DNA from: Pseudomonadota bacterium
GTDB taxonomy: Bacteria; Pseudomonadota; Alphaproteobacteria; Rhizobiales; Rhizobiaceae
Length of the DNA stretch: 64,000 bases
Assembly: GCA_023457435.1 (NCBI GenBank)
Contig: JAEWLS010000026.1
Location: 1-64,000, forward strand
Direction of reading: 5' to 3'
The notes under the pieces were generated by a model that saw only the letters and a program-made list of their open reading frames with translations, was not told the origin of the DNA and did no database searches. The translations under genes and the position numbers were made by a program. Numbering within the stretch: the stretch's first letter is position 1; every line of letters begins with the position of its first letter. Of this stretch, positions 20,233 through 29,189 are shown piece by piece.

Positions 20233-21267
20233 TCAGCGGATCGGAGCGGCGTACTGGAGGCCGCCCTTCGACCACAGCTGGTTGAGACCGCGGGCGATCT
20301 TGAGCGGCGAGCCCGAGCCGATGGTGCGCTCGAAGCTCTCGCCGTAGTTGCCGACCGCCTTGACGACGTTCACGACCCAGTCCTCGCCGAGGCCGAGTGC
20401 CGCGCCGTACTTGGAGTCCGCTTCCTGGCCCAGCACGCGCTTGATCTCGGGATTCGGCGACGACTTCATCTCTTCGACGTTAGCCTGGGTGATGCCAAGC
20501 TCCTCGGCGATGATCATCGCGTTGAGGGTCCAGCGCACGATATCCATCCACTGGTCGTCGCCCTGGCGGACGGCAGGTCCGAGCGGCTCCTTCGAGATGA
20601 TCTCGGGCAGCACCGCGTGATCGTCCGGCGCGCCGAGCTGCAGGCGGATCGAATAGAGGCCGGACTGGTCGGTGGTGTAGACGTCGCAGCGGCCGGAATC
20701 GTAGGCCGCGTTGACCTCTTCGACCTTCTCGAACACCACCGGGTTGTACTGCATGTTGTTCGCCTTGAAGTAGTCGGCGAGGTTCAGCTCCGTGGTGGTG
20801 CCGCTCTGCACGCAGACGGTGGCGCCGGAGAGCTGGAGGGCCGAGTTCACGCCCGCCAGGTTCTTGGCGTTGATCATGAAGCCCTGGCCGTCATAGTAGT
20901 TCACGCCTGCGAAGTTCAGGCCGAGCGAGGTGTCGCGGCTGAGCGTCCAGGTCGTGTTGCGGGCGAGCAGGTCGATCTCGCCGGACTGCAGCGCGGTGAA
21001 GCGCTCCTTGGCGGTGAGCGGCGAGTACTTGACCTTGCTGGCGTCGCCGAAGATCGCGGCCGCCACGGCCTTGCAGACGTCGACGTCGAAGCCAGCCCAC
21101 TCGCCCTTGTCGTTCGGCGAGGCGAAGCCGGCGAGACCGGTGTTGACGCCGCAGTTCAGCGTGCCCCGGGCCTTCACGTCGGCGAGCGTCGCGGCCGACG
21201 CGACGCCGGCGGAGAGCGCGACGATCGCAGTGCCGACGATCCCAATGACAATTTTCTTCATACCCAC
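20233..21267 (-). CDS. aapJ: General L-amino acid-binding periplasmic protein
   Basis: A 344-residue type II solute-binding protein. A signal peptide (MKKIVIGIVGTAIVALSAGVASA) precedes the mature start LADVKARGTLNCGVN. FASPNDKGEWAGFDVDVCKAV and the SGTTTELNLADYF segment are typical of AapJ. It is first in the operon and diverges from metC; GAGGG lies ahead of the ATG. Confidence 0.95.
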   Translation of the reverse strand: MGMKKIVIGIVGTAIVALSAGVASAATLADVKARGTLNCGVNTGLAGFASPNDKGEWAGFDVDVCKAVAAAIFGDASKVKYSPLTAKERFTALQSGEIDLLARNTTWTLSRDTSLGLNFAGVNYYDGQGFMINAKNLAGVNSALQLSGATVCVQSGTTTELNLADYFKANNMQYNPVVFEKVEEVNAAYDSGRCDVYTTDQSGLYSIRLQLGAPDDHAVLPEIISKEPLGPAVRQGDDQWMDIVRWTLNAMIIAEELGITQANVEEMKSSPNPEIKRVLGQEADSKYGAALGLGEDWVVNVVKAVGNYGESFERTIGSGSPLKIARGLNQLWSKGGLQYAAPIR

Positions 21268-21600
21268 TAACCCTCTATCGTTGCGGGGCCTGACCCCGTT
21301 CTTGAACCGTGTGGAAGCCCGAGAAGCACCCCGCCCGAACCAGGGCTACCCGCGATGCGCGGCACGACAGCCTCCCCTCCCATGCACGTGGCCCATCGAA
21401 GGCCATAATTTTTCCCCGGTCAAGCAAGGAACCGCCCTAATCGGTTAACCGGCAGGCGTTTGGGCAGAAAGCCTGCTAAATGGCAGCAGTGCTGGCCTAT
21501 TTGCCAAGTCGTTTGGCGGCGCTGCGCAAGTTCCGCAGCGCGACGACTGTTGCGCGCCGCCGCGACGCACCATAAGCCGACACCGAAAAGGAGCCCGACG
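21268..21600. promoter_or_regulatory. Divergent aapJ-metC intergenic region
   Basis: A 333-bp gap that must hold promoters for both aapJ (left) and metC (right). Visible elements are a small CGGGG/CCCCG hairpin at about 21284-21298 in the aapJ leader, a perfect palindrome CGGTTAACCG at 21442-21451, and a CAGGC/GCCTG hairpin just after it on the metC side. AAAAGGAG precedes the metC ATG. I could not place promoter boxes with confidence. Confidence 0.45.
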
Positions 21601-22779
21601 ATGACCGACAAGCACGACAAGGCCGGCAGGGGCGAGCGCGGCATCAACACGCGGCTTGCACATGGCGGCAACAAGCCGCGCGACTTCCACGGCTTCGTCA
21701 ATCCGCCGCTGGTGCGCGCCTCGACCGTGCTCTTTCCGGACAGCGCGACGATGACGGCGCGGGCGCAGAAATACTCCTACGGCACGCGCGGCACGCCGAC
21801 CACCGACGCGCTGTGCACGGCGATCGACGAGCTCGAGGGCTCGGCCGGCACCATCCTGGTGCCATCGGGCCTCGCCGCCGTGACCATCCCGCTGCTCGCC
21901 TTCCTGTCGGCAGGGGACCACATGCTGGTGACCGATTCGGTCTACGGGCCGACCAGGATCTTCGCCGACACGATGCTGAAGCGGCTCGGGGTGAGCGTCG
22001 ACTACTACGACCCGACGATCGGCGGGCGCATCGCCGAGATCATCAAGCCGAACACCAAGGTCGTCTTCACCGAATCGCCGGGGTCCAACACCTTCGAAAT
22101 GCAGGACATCCCGGCGATCGCCAAGGTCGCCAAAGCGCATGGCGCGGTCGTCATGATGGACAACACATGGGCGACGCCGCTGTTCTTCCGGCCGCTCGAC
22201 CACGGCGTCGATATCTCGATCCATGCGGCGACGAAATATCCGGCGGGCCACTCAGACGTGCTGCTCGGCACCGTCTCGGCCAACGAGGCGACGTGGCCGC
22301 AGCTCCACGCCACCTTCCTCGCTATGGGCTGTTGCGTCGGCCCGGAGGAGGCCTATCAGGGCCTGCGCGGGCTGCGCACCATGGGCGTTCGCCTCGAACG
22401 GCACGAGAAGAGCGCGCTGGAACTCGCCACATGGCTCGAAAAGCAGCCCGGCGTCGCGCGCGTGCTTTACCCCGCCCTTCCCTCGTTTCCGGGCCACGCC
22501 ATCTGGAAACGCGACTTCTCGGGCGCAAGCGGCCTGATGTCGTTCGTGCTCGACGGCGGCGGCAGGGAGCGCGGCCTCGCCTTCCTCGACGCGCTCGAGA
22601 TCTTCGGCCTCGGCTATTCGTGGGGCGGCTATGAAAGCCTCTCGGTCATGGTCAACCTCGCCGACCGCAAGCTCACCGGCGGCGGCTACGAAGGCGCGGT
22701 CATCAGGCTCCAGGTCGGGCTGGAGGATGTGACGGACCTGATGGACGATGTGGAGCGGGGGTTGATGGCCGGACGCTAG
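21601..22779 (+). CDS. metC: Cystathionine beta-lyase
   Basis: A 392-residue PLP enzyme of the Cys/Met metabolism family that splits cystathionine to homocysteine. The Schiff-base lysine is in IHAATKYPAGHSDVLLG (near residue 210), and the cofactor aspartate in MMDNTWATPLFF. The ATG at 21601 follows a good AAAAGGAG site; earlier in-frame ATGs lack one. A related cystathionine gamma-lyase activity cannot be excluded by sequence alone. Confidence 0.9.
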   Translation: MTDKHDKAGRGERGINTRLAHGGNKPRDFHGFVNPPLVRASTVLFPDSATMTARAQKYSYGTRGTPTTDALCTAIDELEGSAGTILVPSGLAAVTIPLLAFLSAGDHMLVTDSVYGPTRIFADTMLKRLGVSVDYYDPTIGGRIAEIIKPNTKVVFTESPGSNTFEMQDIPAIAKVAKAHGAVVMMDNTWATPLFFRPLDHGVDISIHAATKYPAGHSDVLLGTVSANEATWPQLHATFLAMGCCVGPEEAYQGLRGLRTMGVRLERHEKSALELATWLEKQPGVARVLYPALPSFPGHAIWKRDFSGASGLMSFVLDGGGRERGLAFLDALEIFGLGYSWGGYESLSVMVNLADRKLTGGGYEGAVIRLQVGLEDVTDLMDDVERGLMAGR

Positions 22780-22791
22780 CCCGCCAGCCGA

Positions 22792-24072
22792 TCACTGCGC
22801 ACCGTGCCGGGTCAGCAGAATGCGGATCGTCTTGAGAAGAATGAGGAGATCCAGGTCGAAGGACAGCTGTTTTATGTAATAGAGATCGTAGGACAGCTTC
22901 TCTATCTCTTCGGCCGAATTGCTTGCGTATTTGTGGGATACCTGTGCCCAGCCCGTCAGACCGGGAAGCACCAGATGGCGATGGGAATACTGCGGAAGCG
23001 ACGTCTCGATCTCCTCGGCTATCGGGACGGCCGCCGGCCGAGGCCCGATCCAGCTCATCTCGCCCCTGAGGATATTCACGATCTGCGGCAGCTCGTCGAG
23101 CCTGAACAATCTGATGTACCGGGCGCCGGGCAGGATGCGTGCATCGTTCTCCTGGACCTGCAGATCCCCGGAGTTCAGGTACATCGTGCGAAACTTGTAG
23201 AGGGTGAAGGTACTCCCTCCATAGCCACGCCGCTGCTGCCGAAATATCACCGGCGACCCGTCGAGCATCCAGATGTAGGCAGCGACCAATCCGCAAATCG
23301 GCAGCACCACCGGGGCGAGAACAATCGCCGCGCCAAAGTCGATGATGCGCTTCGCCCGCGAGTACCATATCTGGCTCGTGCTGTACGAAAGGTGGGTCAG
23401 ATCGAAGTTATCGACATCCACGCGGCGCAACCGCATCTCCAGGTACTTCTGCCAGGGAGTGACCTCGATGCCGATCATCAGCGCGCGCGTTATGAACGGC
23501 GACCATTTCGCGGCGTGATGGTTGTTGCCGTCGATCAGCAGTCTATCCATGCCGTCGAGGTCATGCTGCGGGCTCTCGATTATCGTCGGCTCCCGCTCCA
23601 GCTTCTCGCGAACTTTCGCGGCTTCGGGGAAGTCCAGGATGCCTGTATGCTCGGACAGGGCCCTCCGCAGCTGGATGTTGGCGTCAACCATTGTCACAAC
23701 GCACGGGATCGCGGCGAGCAAGAGCCCGACGTAGCTGACCGGGACGCGAAAGGCGGAGAGGCCAGCGACGGCGAAATTATAGATGATGACGGTGATCACC
23801 GCGGGTACGGTGAGCGGGAACTCCTGCTGACGCATGGACGCCAGCAATGCGGCAGTCACCACCGGGACCAGCGCCAGCACCGCGATCGTCACCAGGAAGT
23901 TTGGCCAGTCCTCGCGGCCACCGCGTATCATGACCGCCGAGTACACGATGCTTTGCAGCAGCATGGCGACGACTATCGGCACGACGAGTACGCGCAGCTC
24001 ACGCATGACGTGGTGACGTCGGCGCATGGCGCCCAGCTTCATCAGGCTCGATAGGTTAGATGAAGGGGTCAA
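22792..24072 (-). CDS. Membrane sugar-phosphate transferase (polyprenyl-phosphate glycosyl-1-P transferase)
   Basis: A 426-residue protein. The first 160 residues hold about four transmembrane helices, and the C-terminal 190 residues are the bacterial sugar transferase domain: RIIDFGAAIVLAPVVLP, SPVIFRQQRRGYGG, FTLYKFRTM, RLDELPQIVNILRGEMSW and IGPRPA. Such enzymes move a hexose-1-phosphate from a nucleotide sugar to undecaprenyl phosphate, the first step of exopolysaccharide or capsule repeats. It is last of a three-gene minus-strand run starting at 26280. The sugar is unknown. Confidence 0.85.
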   Translation of the reverse strand: MTPSSNLSSLMKLGAMRRRHHVMRELRVLVVPIVVAMLLQSIVYSAVMIRGGREDWPNFLVTIAVLALVPVVTAALLASMRQQEFPLTVPAVITVIIYNFAVAGLSAFRVPVSYVGLLLAAIPCVVTMVDANIQLRRALSEHTGILDFPEAAKVREKLEREPTIIESPQHDLDGMDRLLIDGNNHHAAKWSPFITRALMIGIEVTPWQKYLEMRLRRVDVDNFDLTHLSYSTSQIWYSRAKRIIDFGAAIVLAPVVLPICGLVAAYIWMLDGSPVIFRQQRRGYGGSTFTLYKFRTMYLNSGDLQVQENDARILPGARYIRLFRLDELPQIVNILRGEMSWIGPRPAAVPIAEEIETSLPQYSHRHLVLPGLTGWAQVSHKYASNSAEEIEKLSYDLYYIKQLSFDLDLLILLKTIRILLTRHGAQ

Positions 24073-24140
24073 GGCGGTCGGACGCTGGAACGATATGAAG
24101 TCGTTAGGCGCATTCTCGTGGTGAGTCTACTGGCAAGCCC

Positions 24141-25322
24141 CTACGAGACCGGTGAGCCCTCCTCGACGCCCAACAGCTTTACGAAGTGCGAGACCACAGC
24201 GCGCTCATCGAATCCGGCGTCGTGGAAATGCAACAACGCCGCCTCGCCATGAATGCGGGCGAGACCAGGATCGGCAATGTATGCACCTATGGCTGCTGCC
24301 AACTCGGTTGCGATGGATTGGGGGGATTTAAGAAGGATGCCTGTCCTGCCGTCTCGGACGATCATCCGCGTACCTGACTGCTCGGATGCAACGCAGGCGA
24401 GACCGGTTGCAGCCGCTTCTATCAGGATGCGGGGGATGCCCTCTCCATATCGCGTCGGAAGACAGACAACATCAACGGACCGCAGGAGCTCCGGCATGTC
24501 CTCCACCGGCCCCAGAAAGGTAATGGCAGTCTCCCTCTCCAACTCTTCGGCGGGAAAGTCGTCGGCATCGCGCGGATCGTTCCAGCCAGCCACGATGAAG
24601 TCGGCCCTGCCGGCGAATTCACGCGCGGCGGACAGAAAGTCGTCCAGGCCCTTGCTGCGCAGAAGCCTCGAGGCAAACAGGAATCGCAGGCGCGTCCGCT
24701 GACCAGTCGCGGCGGCGGGATAGAACTTTTCCGGATCGACCCCGGCCCCGTTCACGACGTGGGAATTGTCCTCGCGGATAAGCCCCTGATCGATCCAGTG
24801 CTGACGATCGCCGACGGTCTCGAATGAAAAGGAGACCTGCGGCTGCCGCGAAAGCCACCTGATAACCAAGGATACGGCCTTGCGCACGGGATAGGTCGCG
24901 ATCCCGACACCGAGGCCGTGCGGGGACATCAGGCGGCCCAATCCCGGTATCGTTATGAGTATCCGCGTGGGGCGCCCGGTCCTCCGGGCACGCCGGGCGG
25001 CGGCGATACCGCCCAGGACCGCAGGCTTCAGCGTGATCAGATGGACGATCTCAGGATCGAATTCGTCGATGGCCTCGGCCAGCCTGGCAAAGAGCAACAG
25101 GTTGTTCAGCGGCGAGATGGAGAGGCGGTCGATCGCGGTGTGCCTGAACCGCCACCCGGCGATCCTCGAGGGCGGCGGCGCGCTGCCTCCGGCCATGACA
25201 ACGACGTCAGCACCGAGCGACGCGAGCCGCTCGACGACGCCCAGCCTGTGTCTCAGAAAGGCATCGCCGTCATTGGCGATGACGAGCACTTTGACGCCGT
25301 CAGCCCGCACCGGACCCACCAT
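24141..25322 (-). CDS. Glycosyltransferase, GT4 type
   Basis: A 393-residue GT-B enzyme. The C-terminal nucleotide-sugar half shows FLFASRLLRSKGLDDFL, CLPTRYGEGIPRILIEAAATG and the EX7E-like acidic pair. The N-terminal half begins VKVLVIANDGDAFLRHR and includes LITLKPAVLGGIAA, as in capsule-type transferases. The start is one base after the previous gene's stop, so coupling is likely. Confidence 0.85.
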   Translation of the reverse strand: MVGPVRADGVKVLVIANDGDAFLRHRLGVVERLASLGADVVVMAGGSAPPPSRIAGWRFRHTAIDRLSISPLNNLLLFARLAEAIDEFDPEIVHLITLKPAVLGGIAAARRARRTGRPTRILITIPGLGRLMSPHGLGVGIATYPVRKAVSLVIRWLSRQPQVSFSFETVGDRQHWIDQGLIREDNSHVVNGAGVDPEKFYPAAATGQRTRLRFLFASRLLRSKGLDDFLSAAREFAGRADFIVAGWNDPRDADDFPAEELERETAITFLGPVEDMPELLRSVDVVCLPTRYGEGIPRILIEAAATGLACVASEQSGTRMIVRDGRTGILLKSPQSIATELAAAIGAYIADPGLARIHGEAALLHFHDAGFDERAVVSHFVKLLGVEEGSPVS

Positions 25323-25323
25323 T

Positions 25324-26280
25324 TCAGAGCCGCCGCAGCAAGCAGGCGATCCAGAGCCCCAGCTGGCCGTAGAGCGACTGGCGAAACACGCCGGAGCGAC
25401 GCAAGTATGTCAGCGATCGCGGCACACGCGATTGTCGCGCAAGTTCAAACCGTTCGAGAACGGTTTTCGCATCCTCGGTCAGCAGAACGGAATTGGCCCT
25501 CAAGGCCGCGGCGTGAACGTCGTTGCTCCGAACCAACGCTCCGGAAAGGAGGCGCCCGATGCGCCTGATCCGCGCAACCACAGTGTTGCCGAGGCCGATA
25601 GCGTTGTTGGCGTGCTGACGATAGTCGACTAGCGGCTCGGAACTGTAGTGGACCCGGCCGTTCGCGGCGGTCGTGATTATGTACGCCCACCAGTCGTGAT
25701 AAACGAAAGGCGCGCGCGCGGTGCTCTCGCGGAGCAGCTTCCACGCAGCGCGGTTGAAGACCATGGTGTTGCCGCTGGCGATATTCTCGACCAACGCATT
25801 TCGAAAATCGGCGGGCCACCGCAATCGACGCGAAAATCCCAGCGGGTTATCGCTGGCATCGATGCTGCGCGTGCGCGAGCAGAACATCGCGGGGCCCACT
25901 TCCTGCTGCAATGCCCGATGGGCGACCGCCAGCTTGTCCGCGTGCCAGATATCGTCCTGATCGCAGAACGCAATGAGATCGCCATCGACGGCCGGATTGA
26001 CGATCAAAGAACGGAAGTTCTCGGCAAACCCAAGTCCAGGCCCCGCGAGGATATTGACCGCGCCGTGCCGCCAGCGTGAGGCGAGATCGCGAAGCATCTC
26101 CGGCGTCCCATCCGTCGAACCGTCGTCCGAAATCCAAAGATCGATGGACTGCGCTTCGTCGTAGCGGATCGAGGCCAGCTGCCGCGCAAGGAACGGCTCG
26201 CCATTGTAGGTGGCCATAACAACAGCCACGCGAGGCCTTCGCCCGCTCTCCGGTTCAATCTGGTCTGTAACTGGCATCAC
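25324..26280 (-). CDS. Glycosyltransferase, GT2 type
   Basis: A 318-residue GT-A enzyme resembling rhamnosyl/galactosyl transferases. It opens with VAVVMATYNGEPFLARQLAS, has WISDDGSTDGT and the metal-binding DQDDIWHADKL, and ends with an amphipathic helical tail. It is the first gene of the minus-strand run and diverges from the arabinan-type operon across 103 bp, which must hold promoters for both. Confidence 0.85.
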   Translation of the reverse strand: MMPVTDQIEPESGRRPRVAVVMATYNGEPFLARQLASIRYDEAQSIDLWISDDGSTDGTPEMLRDLASRWRHGAVNILAGPGLGFAENFRSLIVNPAVDGDLIAFCDQDDIWHADKLAVAHRALQQEVGPAMFCSRTRSIDASDNPLGFSRRLRWPADFRNALVENIASGNTMVFNRAAWKLLRESTARAPFVYHDWWAYIITTAANGRVHYSSEPLVDYRQHANNAIGLGNTVVARIRRIGRLLSGALVRSNDVHAAALRANSVLLTEDAKTVLERFELARQSRVPRSLTYLRRSGVFRQSLYGQLGLWIACLLRRL

Positions 26281-26383
26281 CGCGCCGTGAATAGCCGTGC
26301 GCGCCGGCCTTGCCTAGACGACGACGCTCCTTCACGCCAGCTTACTGCCCGTGTAGGGATGCGACATCATACGCGGTGATTAC

Positions 26384-27850
26384 ATGACAGGAACGGCGAC
26401 CAAGGTGTCGGAGTTGGAAAAACCGCGCCAGCGCGTCATCGTGATCGATCTGGACATGACGCTGCTCGAGCACGACACGCTGCACGAGCAGCTCGCACGT
26501 ATCCTGTTCATGCCCTGGCTCTGGCTCGGCCTGGTGCGATCGGCGCTTCGAGGCAAGGCTGCGTTGAAGGCGTACTGTGCCGACCACGTCGTTCTCGACC
26601 CCAATGCATTGCGCACATCGGAAGCCGTGCTCGATTTCGTCGAGCGGGAGAAGTCCGCCGGTAGCAGGATCGTACTCTGCACCGCTGCGGACATCCGCGT
26701 CGCACGATTATTGGCAAGCCACCTCGGACTATTCGACGAAGTCATCGCAACCGAGAAAGCGACCAACCTGAAAGGCAACGCGAAGGCCAGCGCACTCGCA
26801 GCCCGCTTTCCCGGCGGCTTCATCTACGCGGGAGACCATGTCGCAGACCTGGCCGTCTGGGCGAAGGCCGACGGCATCGTCCTGGTGGGCGTGACGGCCT
26901 CCACCGCAAGACGGGCGCGCGAGTTGGGAAAACCGATCGTCGCGGAACTGGAGCGCGCTTCGTCGAAAATGGCGCGCAGCCGCGCGTGGATCAGGTCGAT
27001 GAGGCCGCACCACTGGTCGAAGAACCTCATAATGTTCACGCCGGTCGTGCTGAGCCATGAATGGACGGATTTCGGCTTGCTCGCCCAGGTCGGAACCGGA
27101 TTCCTGCTTCTGCTCGCCGTCACGTCCGCGAGCTACTTCGTCAACGACATCGCGGATCTAGATGCAGACCGTGTCCATGCTTCGAAGCGATTTCGATCGA
27201 TCGCGAGCGGCGCCATAGCTCTGCCCCACGCGGTCGCCTTTCCCGCCATCGTTCTTCCGGTAGCGGTCCTCGGCGGCTTCGCGCTCAACACGAACTTCGG
27301 CACGGCGCTGGCGGCCTACCTCGTCCTGACGCTGGCATACTCGTTCGGCCTCAAACGCGTCCCGCTCCTGGACACCTTCATCATCGGCGTCCTGTTCACC
27401 GCGCGGGTGGTGATGGGCGCGACATTCGTGTCCACCGGCCTGCCTGTCTGGCTCCTGACCTTCTCGATGTTCTTCTTCTTCTCGCTCGCGACCGCCAAGC
27501 GCCACGTCGAGATCGTGCGTGCACGGACCGTGGGTGGCGATAGCCTTCGCTCGCGCGGCTATGCCCCGGATGACTGGCCTCTGACGCTCGCGATGGGAGT
27601 AACCTCCGGCATCGGATCGCTGATCATCCTGACGCTCTACATGGTCGATGAAGCCTTCCGAAACGTCGGCTACACGCGGCCAATCTTTCTGTGGGCGATC
27701 ACCCTGCTGCTCGCGATCTGGATCGGACGGATATGGCTGCTGACCCACCGCGGCAAGATGAATGACGACCCCGTCGCCTTCGCTTTGCGCGATCGATCAA
27801 GCCAAGCCCTCGCCCTTCTCGTCGGCATATGCTTCCTGATAGCGGTCTGA
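26384..27850 (+). CDS. HAD phosphatase-UbiA prenyltransferase fusion (DPPR synthase-like)
   Basis: A 488-residue fusion. Residues about 18-200 form a HAD phosphatase with the nucleophile motif VIDLDMTLLEHD and later IYAGDHVADLAVW. Residues about 205-488 form a UbiA-type membrane prenyltransferase with the metal-binding NDIADLDADRVH and a second motif around YSFGLKRVPLLDTF. The UbiA half resembles Rv3806c, which joins phosphoribose pyrophosphate to decaprenyl phosphate; the HAD half could remove the 5-phosphate, a step done by a separate enzyme in mycobacteria. It leads a seven-gene operon with DprE1 and DprE2 homologues 7 bp and further downstream, supporting this role. Substrate use is inference. 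Confidence 0.85.
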   Translation: MTGTATKVSELEKPRQRVIVIDLDMTLLEHDTLHEQLARILFMPWLWLGLVRSALRGKAALKAYCADHVVLDPNALRTSEAVLDFVEREKSAGSRIVLCTAADIRVARLLASHLGLFDEVIATEKATNLKGNAKASALAARFPGGFIYAGDHVADLAVWAKADGIVLVGVTASTARRARELGKPIVAELERASSKMARSRAWIRSMRPHHWSKNLIMFTPVVLSHEWTDFGLLAQVGTGFLLLLAVTSASYFVNDIADLDADRVHASKRFRSIASGAIALPHAVAFPAIVLPVAVLGGFALNTNFGTALAAYLVLTLAYSFGLKRVPLLDTFIIGVLFTARVVMGATFVSTGLPVWLLTFSMFFFFSLATAKRHVEIVRARTVGGDSLRSRGYAPDDWPLTLAMGVTSGIGSLIILTLYMVDEAFRNVGYTRPIFLWAITLLLAIWIGRIWLLTHRGKMNDDPVAFALRDRSSQALALLVGICFLIAV

Positions 27851-27857
27851 GCCGAGT

Positions 27858-29180
27858 ATGACCGGCTATGTCCGCGATGCATCGAGACGTTCATGGGGGC
27901 GGGTAATCGCCGCCGAGCACCAAGTCGCGCGCCCCGCATTCACCGACGAAATCGAAGGCCTGCTCGCAAACCGGCCGCACACGGTTCTTCCCGTCGGACT
28001 CCATCGCTCCTACGGAGACAGTGGGCTCAACGCGGGTGGGGCCTTGCTCGACCTGACCGGGCTAAATCGGCTTATCAGCTTCGACGAGGAGACCGGCGTC
28101 CTCCATGCGGAGGCTGGAACCACGCTGGCCGACGTTCTGGCTTTCGCGATCCCGCGCGGTTTCTTCCTGCCCGTCACCCCTGGAACCAAGCACGTCACCC
28201 TAGGCGGCGCCGTAGCGAATGACGTCCACGGCAAGAATCATCCAACCCACGGCACATTCGGGAACCACGTCGAAGGTCTTGGGCTGCTCCGTTCCGGCCA
28301 TCCCAGGCAGTGGCTGACCCCTGACGACCCCAGCGGTCTCTTCAACGCGACCATCGCCGGGCTTGGACTTACTGGAGTTATCACCGATGTGGCGATCAAG
28401 CTCAGACCGATAGCCGCGAGCGACCTCGACGCCGAGACGATCGCATTCGGGGATGTCAAAGAGTTCTTTCAGCTAGCCGCGGAGAGCGTCAGCAGCCACG
28501 AATACACAGTTGCGTGGATCGACTGCCTCAAGGGGGGTTCCGCGCCTGGACGCGGCATATTCACACGAGCAAATCACGCCGCCTCCGGCACAATGGAGCT
28601 CGGCGCGGGCCCTCATCTGCCGATGCCGTTCGACTTGCCATCAATGACGCTCAACTCTCTGTCGGTCAGAGCGTTCAACTGGCTTTACTACCACAAGCAT
28701 CGTCTTTCGGCCGGACGCCGCTCGATGGGCTATGACGCGTTCTTCTATCCGCTCGACGGTATCAACAACTGGAACCGTATGTACGGTCGCCGAGGTTTCT
28801 ATCAGTACCAGTGCGTGATCCCTTCCGACGTTGGCGAGCTGGCCATTCCGGAGATGGTTCGACAGATCGCGCGTGCGGGTGAGGCTTCGTTCCTTGTCGT
28901 CCTGAAGAGCTTCGGACGGATCCCCTCGCCCGGCCTGCTCTCCTTCCCTACAGAAGGGGCAACGCTGGCTCTCGACTTTCCCAACCGGGGGTCGAGCACG
29001 CTTGCGCTCCTTGACAGGCTGGACGCAGTCGTCGACGAGGCGCAAGGGCGCCTGTACCCGGCCAAGGACGGGCGGATCCCACCGAAGATGTTTAAGCGGG
29101 GCTATCCGCGTGCCAGCGAGTTCGCCGCATTCGTGGATCCCGCCTTTTCATCGTCCTTTTGGCGTCGCGTCGCGGAGTAG
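27858..29180 (+). CDS. DprE1-like FAD oxidase (decaprenylphosphoryl-ribose 2'-oxidase family)
   Basis: A 440-residue flavoprotein of the vanillyl-alcohol-oxidase fold. The FAD domain has LPVGLHRSYGDSGLNAGG, PGTKHVTLGGAVANDVHG and THGTFGNHV. The substrate domain retains LYPAKDGR, whose lysine matches the essential Lys418 of mycobacterial DprE1. The position matching Cys387 (the benzothiazinone target) is Ala371 in ATLALDFPN. With DprE2 it would epimerise the lipid-linked ribose to arabinose at C2 by oxidation then reduction. It is second in the operon. Confidence 0.88.
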   Translation: MTGYVRDASRRSWGRVIAAEHQVARPAFTDEIEGLLANRPHTVLPVGLHRSYGDSGLNAGGALLDLTGLNRLISFDEETGVLHAEAGTTLADVLAFAIPRGFFLPVTPGTKHVTLGGAVANDVHGKNHPTHGTFGNHVEGLGLLRSGHPRQWLTPDDPSGLFNATIAGLGLTGVITDVAIKLRPIAASDLDAETIAFGDVKEFFQLAAESVSSHEYTVAWIDCLKGGSAPGRGIFTRANHAASGTMELGAGPHLPMPFDLPSMTLNSLSVRAFNWLYYHKHRLSAGRRSMGYDAFFYPLDGINNWNRMYGRRGFYQYQCVIPSDVGELAIPEMVRQIARAGEASFLVVLKSFGRIPSPGLLSFPTEGATLALDFPNRGSSTLALLDRLDAVVDEAQGRLYPAKDGRIPPKMFKRGYPRASEFAAFVDPAFSSSFWRRVAE

Positions 29181-29189
29181 GACCGGATC

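Noticed and set aside
21420..21600. Possible SAM-II riboswitch upstream of metC
   Set aside because: A GCTAAA-like stretch and a small stem exist, but I could not align the conserved pseudoknot of SAM-II, so I do not call it. A covariance-model search would decide.
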